Assembly: GCA_012744275.1 (NCBI GenBank)
Contig: JAAYIE010000045.1
Coordinates: 1 to 41,205 of the forward strand
DNA length: 41,205 nucleotides
Source: Desulfobulbaceae bacterium
GTDB lineage: Bacteria > Desulfobacterota > Desulfobulbia > Desulfobulbales > Desulfobulbaceae
Direction of reading: 5' to 3'
The first letter of the stretch is position 1; each line of letters opens with the position of its first letter. Position numbers and translations under genes: made by a program. This document shows positions 1-7,454 of the stretch, in pieces. The notes beneath the pieces were generated by a model. It saw nothing but the letters and a program-made list of their open reading frames with translations, was not told where the DNA came from and did no database searches.

Positions 1-82
1 GTTAACAGGCATTCCCTAAAGTGACCAAAACCAACCTGAAAAGCACCAATTAATACGCTGGAACAGTAATGTCTGGCCCACC

Positions 83-466
83 ATGCTCAAAGTATTGACT
101 GCCATTGGTTTAGGCGCATCTCTGGGCGCCATCCTGCGCTGGTTCCTTGGTCGCATCTTCAACGCGGTTTTTCCGGCCATTCCTTTGGGAACTCTGCTGG
201 CTAACTACCTGGGTGCCTACCTGATTGGACTGGTCATAGCCGTTTTCGCCTTGATGCCTACCATATCGCCTGAATGGCGGCTTTTCCTTATCACCGGTTT
301 TCTGGGTGGACTCACCACATTTTCCACTTTTTCTGCCGAAGTGCTGGCCCTGCTGCAAACAGGACGGATTTGGCTTGCAGCAACAGCCATTGCCCTCCAT
401 GTGGGCGGCTCCCTGGTTCTTACCTTTCTGGGTCTGTTGACCGTGACCCTGCTGCGCCGCTTTTAG
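83..466 (+). CDS. crcB: Fluoride ion channel CrcB/Fluc
   Basis: The 127-residue protein is almost entirely hydrophobic, with four predicted membrane segments, which is the size and topology of CrcB/Fluc. These proteins form antiparallel dimers in the inner membrane and export fluoride down its gradient. The family signature [13 protein letters not shown] is at about residues 72-84, and an Asn-containing segment ([11 protein letters not shown]) is in the second helix; both match the pore-lining motifs. Another ATG at 69 is out of frame, so the start at 83 is preferred, although no strong ribosome binding site precedes it. About 110 bp separate it from thiL on the same strand, so co-transcription is possible but not shown. 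I see no fluoride riboswitch in the 82 bases available upstream. Confidence 0.93.
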   Translation: MLKVLTAIGLGASLGAILRWFLGRIFNAVFPAIPLGTLLANYLGAYLIGLVIAVFALMPTISPEWRLFLITGFLGGLTTFSTFSAEVLALLQTGRIWLAATAIALHVGGSLVLTFLGLLTVTLLRRF

Positions 467-575
467 GCTCAGCTCAAGGGCAAAGCGCTGGTAATGCAGC
501 TGCTTGCACTTTGCCGACAGATTGTCTACAACTGCCACTTGGGTACTATCAACCTGTTTCTTTCGTGAATACACG

Positions 576-1601
576 ATGAACGAATTGGAATACATCCGTA
601 GCCTTGCCCAGCAGCAACACCAGTGGCAAACACCTGTGCACCAGGGCAGCCTGCTTATGGGGCCGGGAGATGATTGTGCGGTCATCAGAAAGTGTGGCAG
701 CCGCGTTCAATTGCTCAGCATGGATACCTTGGTGGAAGCTGTACACTTTGACCGCTGTTTTCATCCACCCGAGCTGTTGGGCCGCAAGGTGATCAGCGTT
801 AATGTGAGCGATATCGCCGCCATGGGTGGCATCCCCACTCTGGTGCTGCTTTCGGCTGGTTTGCCACCCGGTTTTGACGCCAACTGGGTGCTGGCCTTTA
901 ATCAGGGGCTGCTTGAGGCTTGCCAGCACTACAACTGCAGTCTCATCGGCGGTGATACCGTTGCCAGTCCCGGGGGTTTTAGTTTTACTATCACTATACT
1001 TGGCGAAATGGAGGAAAGTGCTGTTCTGTACCGCGACAGAGCCCGTGAAGGCGATACAGTCTTTGTCAGCGGCTTCCTTGGCCTGTCAGCCGGAGGACTG
1101 GCGCTGCTTAAGGCAGGTTTTTCCGCGCGCGAACCACAATTTGCAGAACTGATCTCCCAACATTTGAATCCAACGGCTCGGGTGCAGTTGGGCGCAGCTC
1201 TGGCTAACAGTGGTTTGGTGCACGCCATGATGGACAGCTCCGACGGTTTGGCCACTGACTTGGCCCACATCTGCAGCGCATCGCAATTAGGGGCGCAGAT
1301 TCTTGCTGAACAATTACCCATTTCTGACAACTTGCGTGAGGCAGCCCGATTATGTAGGGCAGATCCGCTTGATTGGGCCCTGCGCGGTGGTGAAGATTTT
1401 GAGTTGATTTTCACCGCGCCGCCTCAGGCAGCCGCTGCACTGCGTGAACTTGGTAATGATTGCTCTGTGCAGATACACGCCATAGGTGTTATGGACAGGG
1501 GCGAAGGTCTGCGTTTGCTTGAGCAGGATGGCGTTGCCTGTTGCGAAACCTTCCTGACGCATCAGGGGTATGATCACTTTCGCCGTGTAGAAGAAAACTG
1601 A
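576..1601 (+). CDS. thiL: Thiamine-monophosphate kinase
   Basis: ThiL phosphorylates thiamine monophosphate to thiamine diphosphate with ATP, the last step of cofactor synthesis, in the cytoplasm. The 341-residue product has the AIR-synthase-like fold markers in order: GPGDDCAVI near the N terminus, DTLVEAVHF, a VNVSDIAAMGG helix, SLIGGDT, MDSSDGL and a C-terminal GGEDFEL. These carry the Mg-ATP and substrate aspartates of the family. The open frame extends upstream to 504, but the extra 24 residues do not resemble the family, so the internal ATG giving MNELEYIRSL is chosen; length then fits the usual 320-345. The stop is one base before the next ATG, so it is almost certainly co-transcribed and translationally linked with the dikinase-like gene. 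Confidence 0.93.
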   Translation: MNELEYIRSLAQQQHQWQTPVHQGSLLMGPGDDCAVIRKCGSRVQLLSMDTLVEAVHFDRCFHPPELLGRKVISVNVSDIAAMGGIPTLVLLSAGLPPGFDANWVLAFNQGLLEACQHYNCSLIGGDTVASPGGFSFTITILGEMEESAVLYRDRAREGDTVFVSGFLGLSAGGLALLKAGFSAREPQFAELISQHLNPTARVQLGAALANSGLVHAMMDSSDGLATDLAHICSASQLGAQILAEQLPISDNLREAARLCRADPLDWALRGGEDFELIFTAPPQAAAALRELGNDCSVQIHAIGVMDRGEGLRLLEQDGVACCETFLTHQGYDHFRRVEEN

Positions 1602-1602
1602 C

Positions 1603-4188
1603 ATGGTAGTAGGAGCACTGTTCAAACACTGGTCGTTGCGTGTTCTGGCTCCGGATACGGTGCTCAGGCGCACCTACGACGCCTTCAAGGAACTGCTCAG
1701 ATTCGATATCCAATGCCATGAGCTCATGGCTGAGTTCGAGGAGTTGTACTATCAGGGTAAAAGGGAAGATTTTGCCGCCATCCGTGTACGTTACAACAAG
1801 TTAAGTGCAGGCGTACAGGCAATGCTGATCGCCCTGGAACGTATGCAGCCCGGCCGTACCGGCACTTTGCGCGAATACTACATCAAGTACGATTTCTATG
1901 CGCGCATGCTGCTGGAACCACCCGAGCGCTTCCTAACCCCTCCCTATGTAGTTGATCATGAAGAACTACACGAGGTGAACCTGATTGGCAACAAGAGCCA
2001 CAGTCTGTTGCGAATCAGGCAGGCGCAACAGGCAGAGGTACCTGCAGGTTTTACCATCACGATTTCTGCTGCAGCCATGCTGATGGCACACAATCAGCTC
2101 AGGCCTGCGGTGGATTTGTTGCTCGCCCGCATGGATATCAGCTCCCGCGCAAGTGTGGAAACATCTTCCAGTGCACTCATGACCCTGGTGCGCAGCATGG
2201 AAATACCGGCAGCACTTGGTGAGGCGGTTATCGAGGAATATGACCGCTTGGCTGCTAATTTTCCCGAGGATGCCCCGCCCTTGGTTGCGGTGCGATCATC
2301 CGCCATGCAGGAAGATGGTCGTCACAGCTTTGCCGGGCAGTACCACTCCGCCCTGGCGGTGGAACGGGATGGTATTCTCGACGCCTACCTGGAAGTGCTT
2401 GCTTCAAAATATACACCCGAGGCCCTCCTGTACCGCATCCACACAGGCCTGGCCGATGAGGAGACTGACATGGCGGTGCTGGTGCTGGCCATGGTCGATG
2501 CCGCGGCAAGTGGGGTTGCCTATAGCCGCGTTACCACCACAGACAAGGCAGACGGTGCGGACGAGCAGTTGCTGGTGCAAAGTGTATATGGATTGGGGAT
2601 GCCGCTGGTGCAGGGTGAAGTGCTCCCGGATCGCTTTGTTTTTGCTCCTCCGGAAAAAGAAGAACCCATTAGCGTACAAAGCGGTAGCCAGGAGCAGAGG
2701 CTGATTATGCATCGGCAGGGTCTGCAAATGGAAGCTGTTCCAGATACAGACCTTAATAAAACCGCGATCAGCATCAAAGAGGCTGCCCAGGTGGCAGCCC
2801 AGACGAGGCTTTTGGAAGAGGCCTTCGGTGAGGCACAAGATGTGGAATGGGTGCTGGATAAGCAGCGTTTTCTCCATATCGTGCAATCCCGGCCTCTGCA
2901 GCGCTGGGAAAAGGTGACGCAAGATGTGTCGGCTGTCTCTGCCGCTCAAAACCCGGCGGCTGTGCTTCAGATTGAGCCCCTTCTCGCTGGTGCAACTCCT
3001 GCCTCAAGCGGTGCCTGTCAGGGCGTGGTTTGCCATGTGGAAGAACTGGATAATCTGGATGCGGGGGCCGGGCGTATTTTGGTAAGTCAACAAATACCAC
3101 CCTCGCTGGTGCGCTATCTGGACAGGTTGAGTGGAGTTGTCTGTGAGCGCGGTGCCACCACCGGTCATTTTGCCACAGTCTGCCGCGAATTTGGCGTGGT
3201 GCTGCTGGTGGATGCGGCTAGCGCCATGGGCATCCTGCCCTCTGGTATGCAGGTGACTGTGGATGGTTATGCTGGTGCGGTGTACCCTGGAATTGTTACT
3301 GAACTGCTGTATACCAGAGGACAGCACGATGCGCGGGATTCTGCTTATCATAAAAAAATTCGTGCACTGTTAAACTATATAACTCCACTGAACCTGACCG
3401 ATCCGGATTCCACCGATTTCAGGCCACAGTCCTGTAAATCCCTGCATGACCTCATCCGCTACAGCCACGAGACTGCAGTGCGTACTATGTTTGGCTTGGG
3501 TGAAATTGCCTCGGGTGCCTCAGCGCGTAGTCGAAAACTAAAAAGCAGTCTGCCGGTAGACGTATACCTGCTCGATGTGGGCGGCGCCTTTGCCGCACAT
3601 GCCCCAGGAGAAGGCGCCCTGACCCTTGAAGAACTCGATTGCCGTCCCTTTGTCTCCTTCTGGCAGGGGCTTTCTCATCCGAAAATTGACTGGGATTCGC
3701 ATGTGCATTTTGACTGGAAGGGGTTTGCTGATGTGTCGCTTGCCGATGGCTTAACCACTGGTGGCAGCAAGGATTTCGCCTCCTACGCGGTAATGAGTGC
3801 CGACTATGTGAATCTCAACATGCGTTTTGGCTTTCATTTCACCCTGGTAGATTGCTTGTGTGGAGCAGACAAGCGCGCCAATTATTGCCAGCTGCGTTTC
3901 GCCGGCGGTGGCGGTGACTATGCAGGCCGTTCGGTACGCATCGACCTTTTGGAGCGCATCCTGACGAAGTTAGGCTTTGTGGTGCGCATCAAGAGTGATT
4001 TGCTCGATGCCCGGGTTGATGGTTTCAATGTGAGTGATTTGAGTGTTTTGTTGGTAGAGCTGGGCCGTTTGCTCGGTATGACCAAGCAGTTGGACATGGT
4101 AGTGCAAGAGGGCGATGTGCAAGCCCATGTTGATCAGTTCTTTGCCGGGGCAGGGCGTTTTGTCTCCCCGCACAGCCACGCAGGTTGA
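1603..4188 (+). CDS. PEP synthase/PPDK-like dikinase with a non-canonical C-terminal domain
   Basis: This 861-residue protein resembles pyruvate, water dikinase / pyruvate phosphate dikinase over its middle only. After a helical N-terminal region (1-120), an ATP-grasp nucleotide-binding domain spans about 125-435. It has a diverged glycine/lysine loop (NLIGNKSHSLL), the AVRSSAMQED segment at about 229 and VEWVLDKQRF..QSRPL at its end. A swivelling phosphohistidine domain follows at about 455-565 with GATTGHFATVCREFG, putting the phospho-acceptor at His522. The C-terminal ~300 residues do not show the motifs of the PEP/pyruvate TIM barrel. They contain instead DFASYAVMSADYVNLN, a Cys pair in DCLCGADKR, and FAGGGGDY. 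The protein can therefore plausibly phosphorylate His522 from ATP, but its final acceptor is unknown. It sits between thiL (1-nt gap) and a phosphatase gene (4-nt gap). Confidence 0.85.
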   Translation: MVVGALFKHWSLRVLAPDTVLRRTYDAFKELLRFDIQCHELMAEFEELYYQGKREDFAAIRVRYNKLSAGVQAMLIALERMQPGRTGTLREYYIKYDFYARMLLEPPERFLTPPYVVDHEELHEVNLIGNKSHSLLRIRQAQQAEVPAGFTITISAAAMLMAHNQLRPAVDLLLARMDISSRASVETSSSALMTLVRSMEIPAALGEAVIEEYDRLAANFPEDAPPLVAVRSSAMQEDGRHSFAGQYHSALAVERDGILDAYLEVLASKYTPEALLYRIHTGLADEETDMAVLVLAMVDAAASGVAYSRVTTTDKADGADEQLLVQSVYGLGMPLVQGEVLPDRFVFAPPEKEEPISVQSGSQEQRLIMHRQGLQMEAVPDTDLNKTAISIKEAAQVAAQTRLLEEAFGEAQDVEWVLDKQRFLHIVQSRPLQRWEKVTQDVSAVSAAQNPAAVLQIEPLLAGATPASSGACQGVVCHVEELDNLDAGAGRILVSQQIPPSLVRYLDRLSGVVCERGATTGHFATVCREFGVVLLVDAASAMGILPSGMQVTVDGYAGAVYPGIVTELLYTRGQHDARDSAYHKKIRALLNYITPLNLTDPDSTDFRPQSCKSLHDLIRYSHETAVRTMFGLGEIASGASARSRKLKSSLPVDVYLLDVGGAFAAHAPGEGALTLEELDCRPFVSFWQGLSHPKIDWDSHVHFDWKGFADVSLADGLTTGGSKDFASYAVMSADYVNLNMRFGFHFTLVDCLCGADKRANYCQLRFAGGGGDYAGRSVRIDLLERILTKLGFVVRIKSDLLDARVDGFNVSDLSVLLVELGRLLGMTKQLDMVVQEGDVQAHVDQFFAGAGRFVSPHSHAG

Positions 4189-4192
4189 CATC

Positions 4193-5302
4193 ATGTACGA
4201 ACTTCACTGGATAACCAGCCACCTGGCCACCGGCCACGCTCCCATGTCGTATGCCCACCTTGACGACATACGCGCCCAGGGTATCAGTGCCATCATCAAC
4301 CTCTGCGACGAGTTCTGCGATCTGCACGAAATTGAGGAGACATCGGGTTTTGATGTTTTCTATCTGCCCATACCCGATGAATGCGCGCCCGACAAGGCTA
4401 CCATGGAGCAGGGGCTTGACTGGCTGGATGAGGCCATTTATCTGAACAAAAAGGTGCTGGTGCACTGTCGCATGGGCCATGGCCGCACCGGTACCTTTAT
4501 TGCCGCCTACCTAATGAGACGCGGTTTTGATTTCAAGGGCGCGCAAAAGGCCATGAAGGGGCGTAACGCTAATCCGGCCACCTTTGCCCAGCGCCGCTTT
4601 CTGAAGAAATACGGCAAGGAAGAAGGGGTATTGAAGGTTTCTGCGCCAAGAATTGACAGCCGCCGCGGTGACAGCACTGATACCGCAGTTATTGCCGAGT
4701 TCAGCCAGGTGCTGGAGCATTATGATCAGCTGGTCCTGGGCAGGCCGCTCGGGGCCGAAACCATGCCGGAATTCTCCTGCTGCAGTCAGCCATTTTATCT
4801 GTATTTGGTGGAAAGCATGCATCTCAGCCAGGAGTTGAACCGTTTGCTCCGCCTGCAAAAGCGTCAGGAGGTTATCAACAGGGCACTTGCACTCAGTGCG
4901 ACCATGAAGACCCTGGGAATGCAGCCCCCAACACAGGCAACCAGCACATCTCCAGTGGTTGATCCTGCTGCCACTGGAGATGTGGCTACAGTAGAGCTTG
5001 TTTGCCCGCTGTGGGAAAACGGTTATTGCTTGGCGGCGGAAATGCGGCCTCTTCGCTGTCGCTACTGGGGCAAAGAATTGAGCGATGCTCTGCAGTACGC
5101 CCTGATAGAAGACGCCATCGTGCTTTCCCGCAAGGTTTTTATCATGCTGACCGGTAAGGCACAGCTTAGCGATGGACTGCGGTTTTCCTTGGCTGATACA
5201 GTTACCGGCAAGTATGTGCAGCTCTCTTTTCAAACCCTGACTGCGAAAAGACGGGCAGACAATGCGAAGGCTGCGGGCACGGAAGAGCAGGGCGAAGAAT
5301 GA
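4193..5302 (+). CDS. Dual-specificity phosphatase fused to a YkgJ-like cysteine cluster
   Basis: The N-terminal ~145 residues are a Cys-based dual-specificity/tyrosine phosphatase. The P-loop HCRMGHGRTGT places the nucleophile at Cys92 and the phosphate-binding Arg at 98, and Asp62 in PIPDECAPD is a plausible general acid. After a charged linker, residues 190-295 carry a Cys pattern: CC at 196-197, then Cys271, Cys279 and Cys289 in CPLWENGYCLAAEMRPLRC. This resembles the second half of the YkgJ Zn/Fe-chelating cluster (C-P-L..C..RP..CR). The remainder has no recognised motif. The longer frame from 4115 would overlap the upstream gene, so ATG 4193, four bases after that stop, is used (369 residues). 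Its stop overlaps the next start (ATGA). Context suggests it dephosphorylates a product of the neighbouring dikinase-like protein, but this is inference. Confidence 0.85.
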   Translation: MYELHWITSHLATGHAPMSYAHLDDIRAQGISAIINLCDEFCDLHEIEETSGFDVFYLPIPDECAPDKATMEQGLDWLDEAIYLNKKVLVHCRMGHGRTGTFIAAYLMRRGFDFKGAQKAMKGRNANPATFAQRRFLKKYGKEEGVLKVSAPRIDSRRGDSTDTAVIAEFSQVLEHYDQLVLGRPLGAETMPEFSCCSQPFYLYLVESMHLSQELNRLLRLQKRQEVINRALALSATMKTLGMQPPTQATSTSPVVDPAATGDVATVELVCPLWENGYCLAAEMRPLRCRYWGKELSDALQYALIEDAIVLSRKVFIMLTGKAQLSDGLRFSLADTVTGKYVQLSFQTLTAKRRADNAKAAGTEEQGEE

Positions 5303-6738
5303 CAGGAGAAAACAGGCCGACAGCAATGGAGGGCGCACGCAGGCTCCTTATTGTAGATGATGATGAAGACATGCTCAAGCTACTTGCCAAAATGCTGGGC
5401 AAGCACTGCCAATGCGAAACCATGCTTGCCAACTCCGCTGACGAGGCCCTGGCTCTGCTCGAACATACGCCTCCGGCCGTGGTGCTGAGCGATATTCGCA
5501 TGCCGGGGATGGATGGGCTTCGTTTCTTCGAGCAGATCAACCACCATGTTCCGGCCATTACCACCATCCTCATGAGTGGTTACGGCACCATTGAAATGGC
5601 GGTGCAGGTACTGAAAAAAGGTGCCTATGATTTTATAGAAAAACCCTTTGATCGCGACCGCATTACCCAAACTGTCAGTCGTGCCCTGGAACGAACCAGG
5701 CTTATGCGGGAAAACGAGCGTCTGCAGCAGATGCTGCACGGCCAGAAAGTTGCGGTGCACGGGTTTATCGGTTCTTCTGCTGCCCTGCGCAGAACACTGG
5801 CACGATTGGGGCGGGTGGCGGCCAGTGATGTGACCGTACTTATCCGGGGTGAATCCGGAACCGGAAAGGAATTGGCAGCCCACGCCCTGCATGCCATGTC
5901 TGCGCGGGCGCATAACCCCATGATCACGGTCAACTGTCCGGCCCTGCCCGAAGCCATTTTGGAAAGCGAGCTATTCGGTTACCGGCGCGGTGCATTTACC
6001 GGTGCAAACCAGGATAAGCGCGGACTTTTCCAGGAAGCGGACGGCTCGACCATACTGCTCGACGAGATTGCTGATATTCCTGTAAGTGTGCAAACCAAGC
6101 TTTTACGGGTATTGCAGGAAAAAGAGATCAGGCCGCTTGGACAAAACAAAACCGTGCAGGTGGACGTACGGGTGCTGGCCTCTACCAATCAGGATCTGGA
6201 GGCAAAGATGCAGGTCGGGCAGTTCCGGGAAGATCTGTATCACCGGCTCAATGTAATGTCTATTACCATGCCCACCCTCGAACAGATGGCCTCTGACATC
6301 ATTCCGCTTGCCCAGGCCTTCCTTGAAAAATTTCGTGAAGAGAGCGACAGGGATCAACTCGAATTTTCGACTGTTGCGCTATCTTATCTAATGCGGCGCA
6401 AATGGCCGGGCAATGTGCGGGAATTGCGCAATGCTGTGCAGCGGGCGGTTTTGCTCTGTGAAGGCAATGAAATTGGCTGTAACGATTTTTTTGATGACGA
6501 AGGCGGCGAGTGCCTGGAGCCATTAACTGCTGCCCCAACCGTCTGGAACGACTCCATGGGCTACAAGGAAGCCAAGGAGCAGGCCTTGGCTCATTTCCAC
6601 GACAATTATTTGTCGGCCATCCTCCGCGAACATCAAGGTAATATCACCCATGCAGCGAGGGCTAGCGGTCTTGACCGACAGGCCCTACAGCGTCTTCTGC
6701 GCCGCTACGGCGTTCAGAGTAGCACTTTCCGTTCATAA
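5299..6738 (+). CDS. Sigma-54-dependent response regulator (NtrC/GlrR type)
   Basis: The 479 residues form the three-part layout of an enhancer-binding protein. The receiver domain (about 14-130) has acidic residues in LLIVDDDED, phospho-acceptor Asp65 in VVLSDIRMPG, and Lys115. The AAA+ domain (about 155-385) has Walker A GESGTGKE at 184-191, the sigma-54 contact loop GAFTGA at 231-236, Walker B ILLDEIA at 252-258 and an arginine-finger region. The C-terminal Fis-type helix-turn-helix is at about 435-475. With GAFTGA intact it should activate sigma-54 RNA polymerase. The start overlaps the phosphatase stop, so it is translationally coupled to that operon. No histidine kinase gene is adjacent in the operon. 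A sigma-54 promoter candidate lies about 160 bases downstream and is a plausible target. Confidence 0.93.
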   Translation: MTGENRPTAMEGARRLLIVDDDEDMLKLLAKMLGKHCQCETMLANSADEALALLEHTPPAVVLSDIRMPGMDGLRFFEQINHHVPAITTILMSGYGTIEMAVQVLKKGAYDFIEKPFDRDRITQTVSRALERTRLMRENERLQQMLHGQKVAVHGFIGSSAALRRTLARLGRVAASDVTVLIRGESGTGKELAAHALHAMSARAHNPMITVNCPALPEAILESELFGYRRGAFTGANQDKRGLFQEADGSTILLDEIADIPVSVQTKLLRVLQEKEIRPLGQNKTVQVDVRVLASTNQDLEAKMQVGQFREDLYHRLNVMSITMPTLEQMASDIIPLAQAFLEKFREESDRDQLEFSTVALSYLMRRKWPGNVRELRNAVQRAVLLCEGNEIGCNDFFDDEGGECLEPLTAAPTVWNDSMGYKEAKEQALAHFHDNYLSAILREHQGNITHAARASGLDRQALQRLLRRYGVQSSTFRS

Positions 6739-7073
6739 ACGTTCAGCCGCATGATTTGTGTTGCGGTGACGCAGTAAATTTGTTGCACCACTATCACAAC
6801 TGTGGCGAAATATGGCTGCGAATTAATATGACCTTTTGGTGAATATCGGAAAAACAGCGGGTTGGATGTCTTTGTTTGAGAAAGTCTCGAACCGTTTTTC
6901 TGGTATTGTTTTTGCACGGTATTGTTTAGCTTTATTAAAGAGATTTGTAAAAATGCAATACGCTGGCGGCTTACTGCCTGCTGGCAGTCGGGGCATGGGA
7001 ACATGAACGACGGTATGCAGGGCAGGTATATGACAACTATGCCGGACGCAATCAAGGGAGGACTATAGTTTCC
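6739..7073 (+). other. 335-bp intergenic region between two regulators
   Basis: No coding potential is convincing here. It holds the sigma-54 promoter candidate at 6901-6916 and a Shine-Dalgarno-like GGGAGGA about 11 bases before the ATG at 7074. A weak CCAC/GTGG inverted repeat near 6787-6804 could be part of an activator site, but it is too short to call. There is no clear terminator after the upstream regulator gene. Confidence 0.6.
6901..6916 (+). promoter_or_regulatory. Candidate sigma-54 (-24/-12) promoter
   Basis: TGGTATTGTTTTTGCA keeps the invariant GG and GC dinucleotides exactly ten bases apart (6902-6903 and 6914-6915). It agrees with TGGCAC-N5-TTGCA at most fixed positions. It faces the response regulator gene at 7074 and leaves a leader of about 145 bases. 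The upstream neighbour encodes a sigma-54 activator, which makes the assignment more plausible. No start site data exist, so this is a sequence match only. Confidence 0.55.
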
Positions 7074-7445
7074 ATGGCAGAGATACTAGCTTTGGACGAT
7101 GTGCAGGATGCTTCGATTCTAGTGGGTAAAATCCTCAAAAAAAAAGGGCACACAGTACACACCTTCACCGATGAGGACGAGGCTATTGCGCATGCGCGCA
7201 CACAACCGGTGGACCTGGCCATTTTGGACATCAAGCTCAAACGAATGAGTGGTATCGAGGTGCTTGCATTACTCAAGGAAATAAACCCTGCCATGCGGGC
7301 CATCATGCTTACCGGCTATCCCACCATGGAAACGGCCCGCGAAGCCATGGGTTTAGGAGCGGATGAGTACTGCGTCAAGCCCATTGATCGTGCTGAATTG
7401 GAAGAAAAGGTAGAAAAGGTGTTGGCTCTGGCCAAGGCTGGTTGA
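7074..7445 (+). CDS. Single-domain response regulator
   Basis: This 123-residue CheY-like receiver has no output domain. The acidic pair is in LALDDVQD, the phospho-acceptor is Asp52 (LAILDIKL), the conserved Thr is in IMLTGYP and the Lys is in YCVKPID, so phosphotransfer chemistry looks intact. It probably relays phosphate to or from a partner, or acts by protein contact. GGGAGGA upstream supports the start. The sensor gene begins ten bases after its stop, so the two form one transcription unit, possibly driven by the sigma-54 promoter candidate upstream. The output is unknown. Confidence 0.9.
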   Translation: MAEILALDDVQDASILVGKILKKKGHTVHTFTDEDEAIAHARTQPVDLAILDIKLKRMSGIEVLALLKEINPAMRAIMLTGYPTMETAREAMGLGADEYCVKPIDRAELEEKVEKVLALAKAG

Positions 7446-7454
7446 GGGGGGCGC

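Noticed and set aside
1-82. Fluoride riboswitch before crcB
   Set aside because: No conserved fluoride-aptamer segments are visible in the 82 bases present; the window may simply begin too late.
467-575. TPP riboswitch before thiL
   Set aside because: The CTGAGA and related conserved blocks of the THI element are absent from the 109-base gap.
110-685. 191-codon - strand frame over crcB and thiL start
   Set aside because: Antisense shadow of crcB/thiL; sequence is low in family-like features and the + strand genes are certain.
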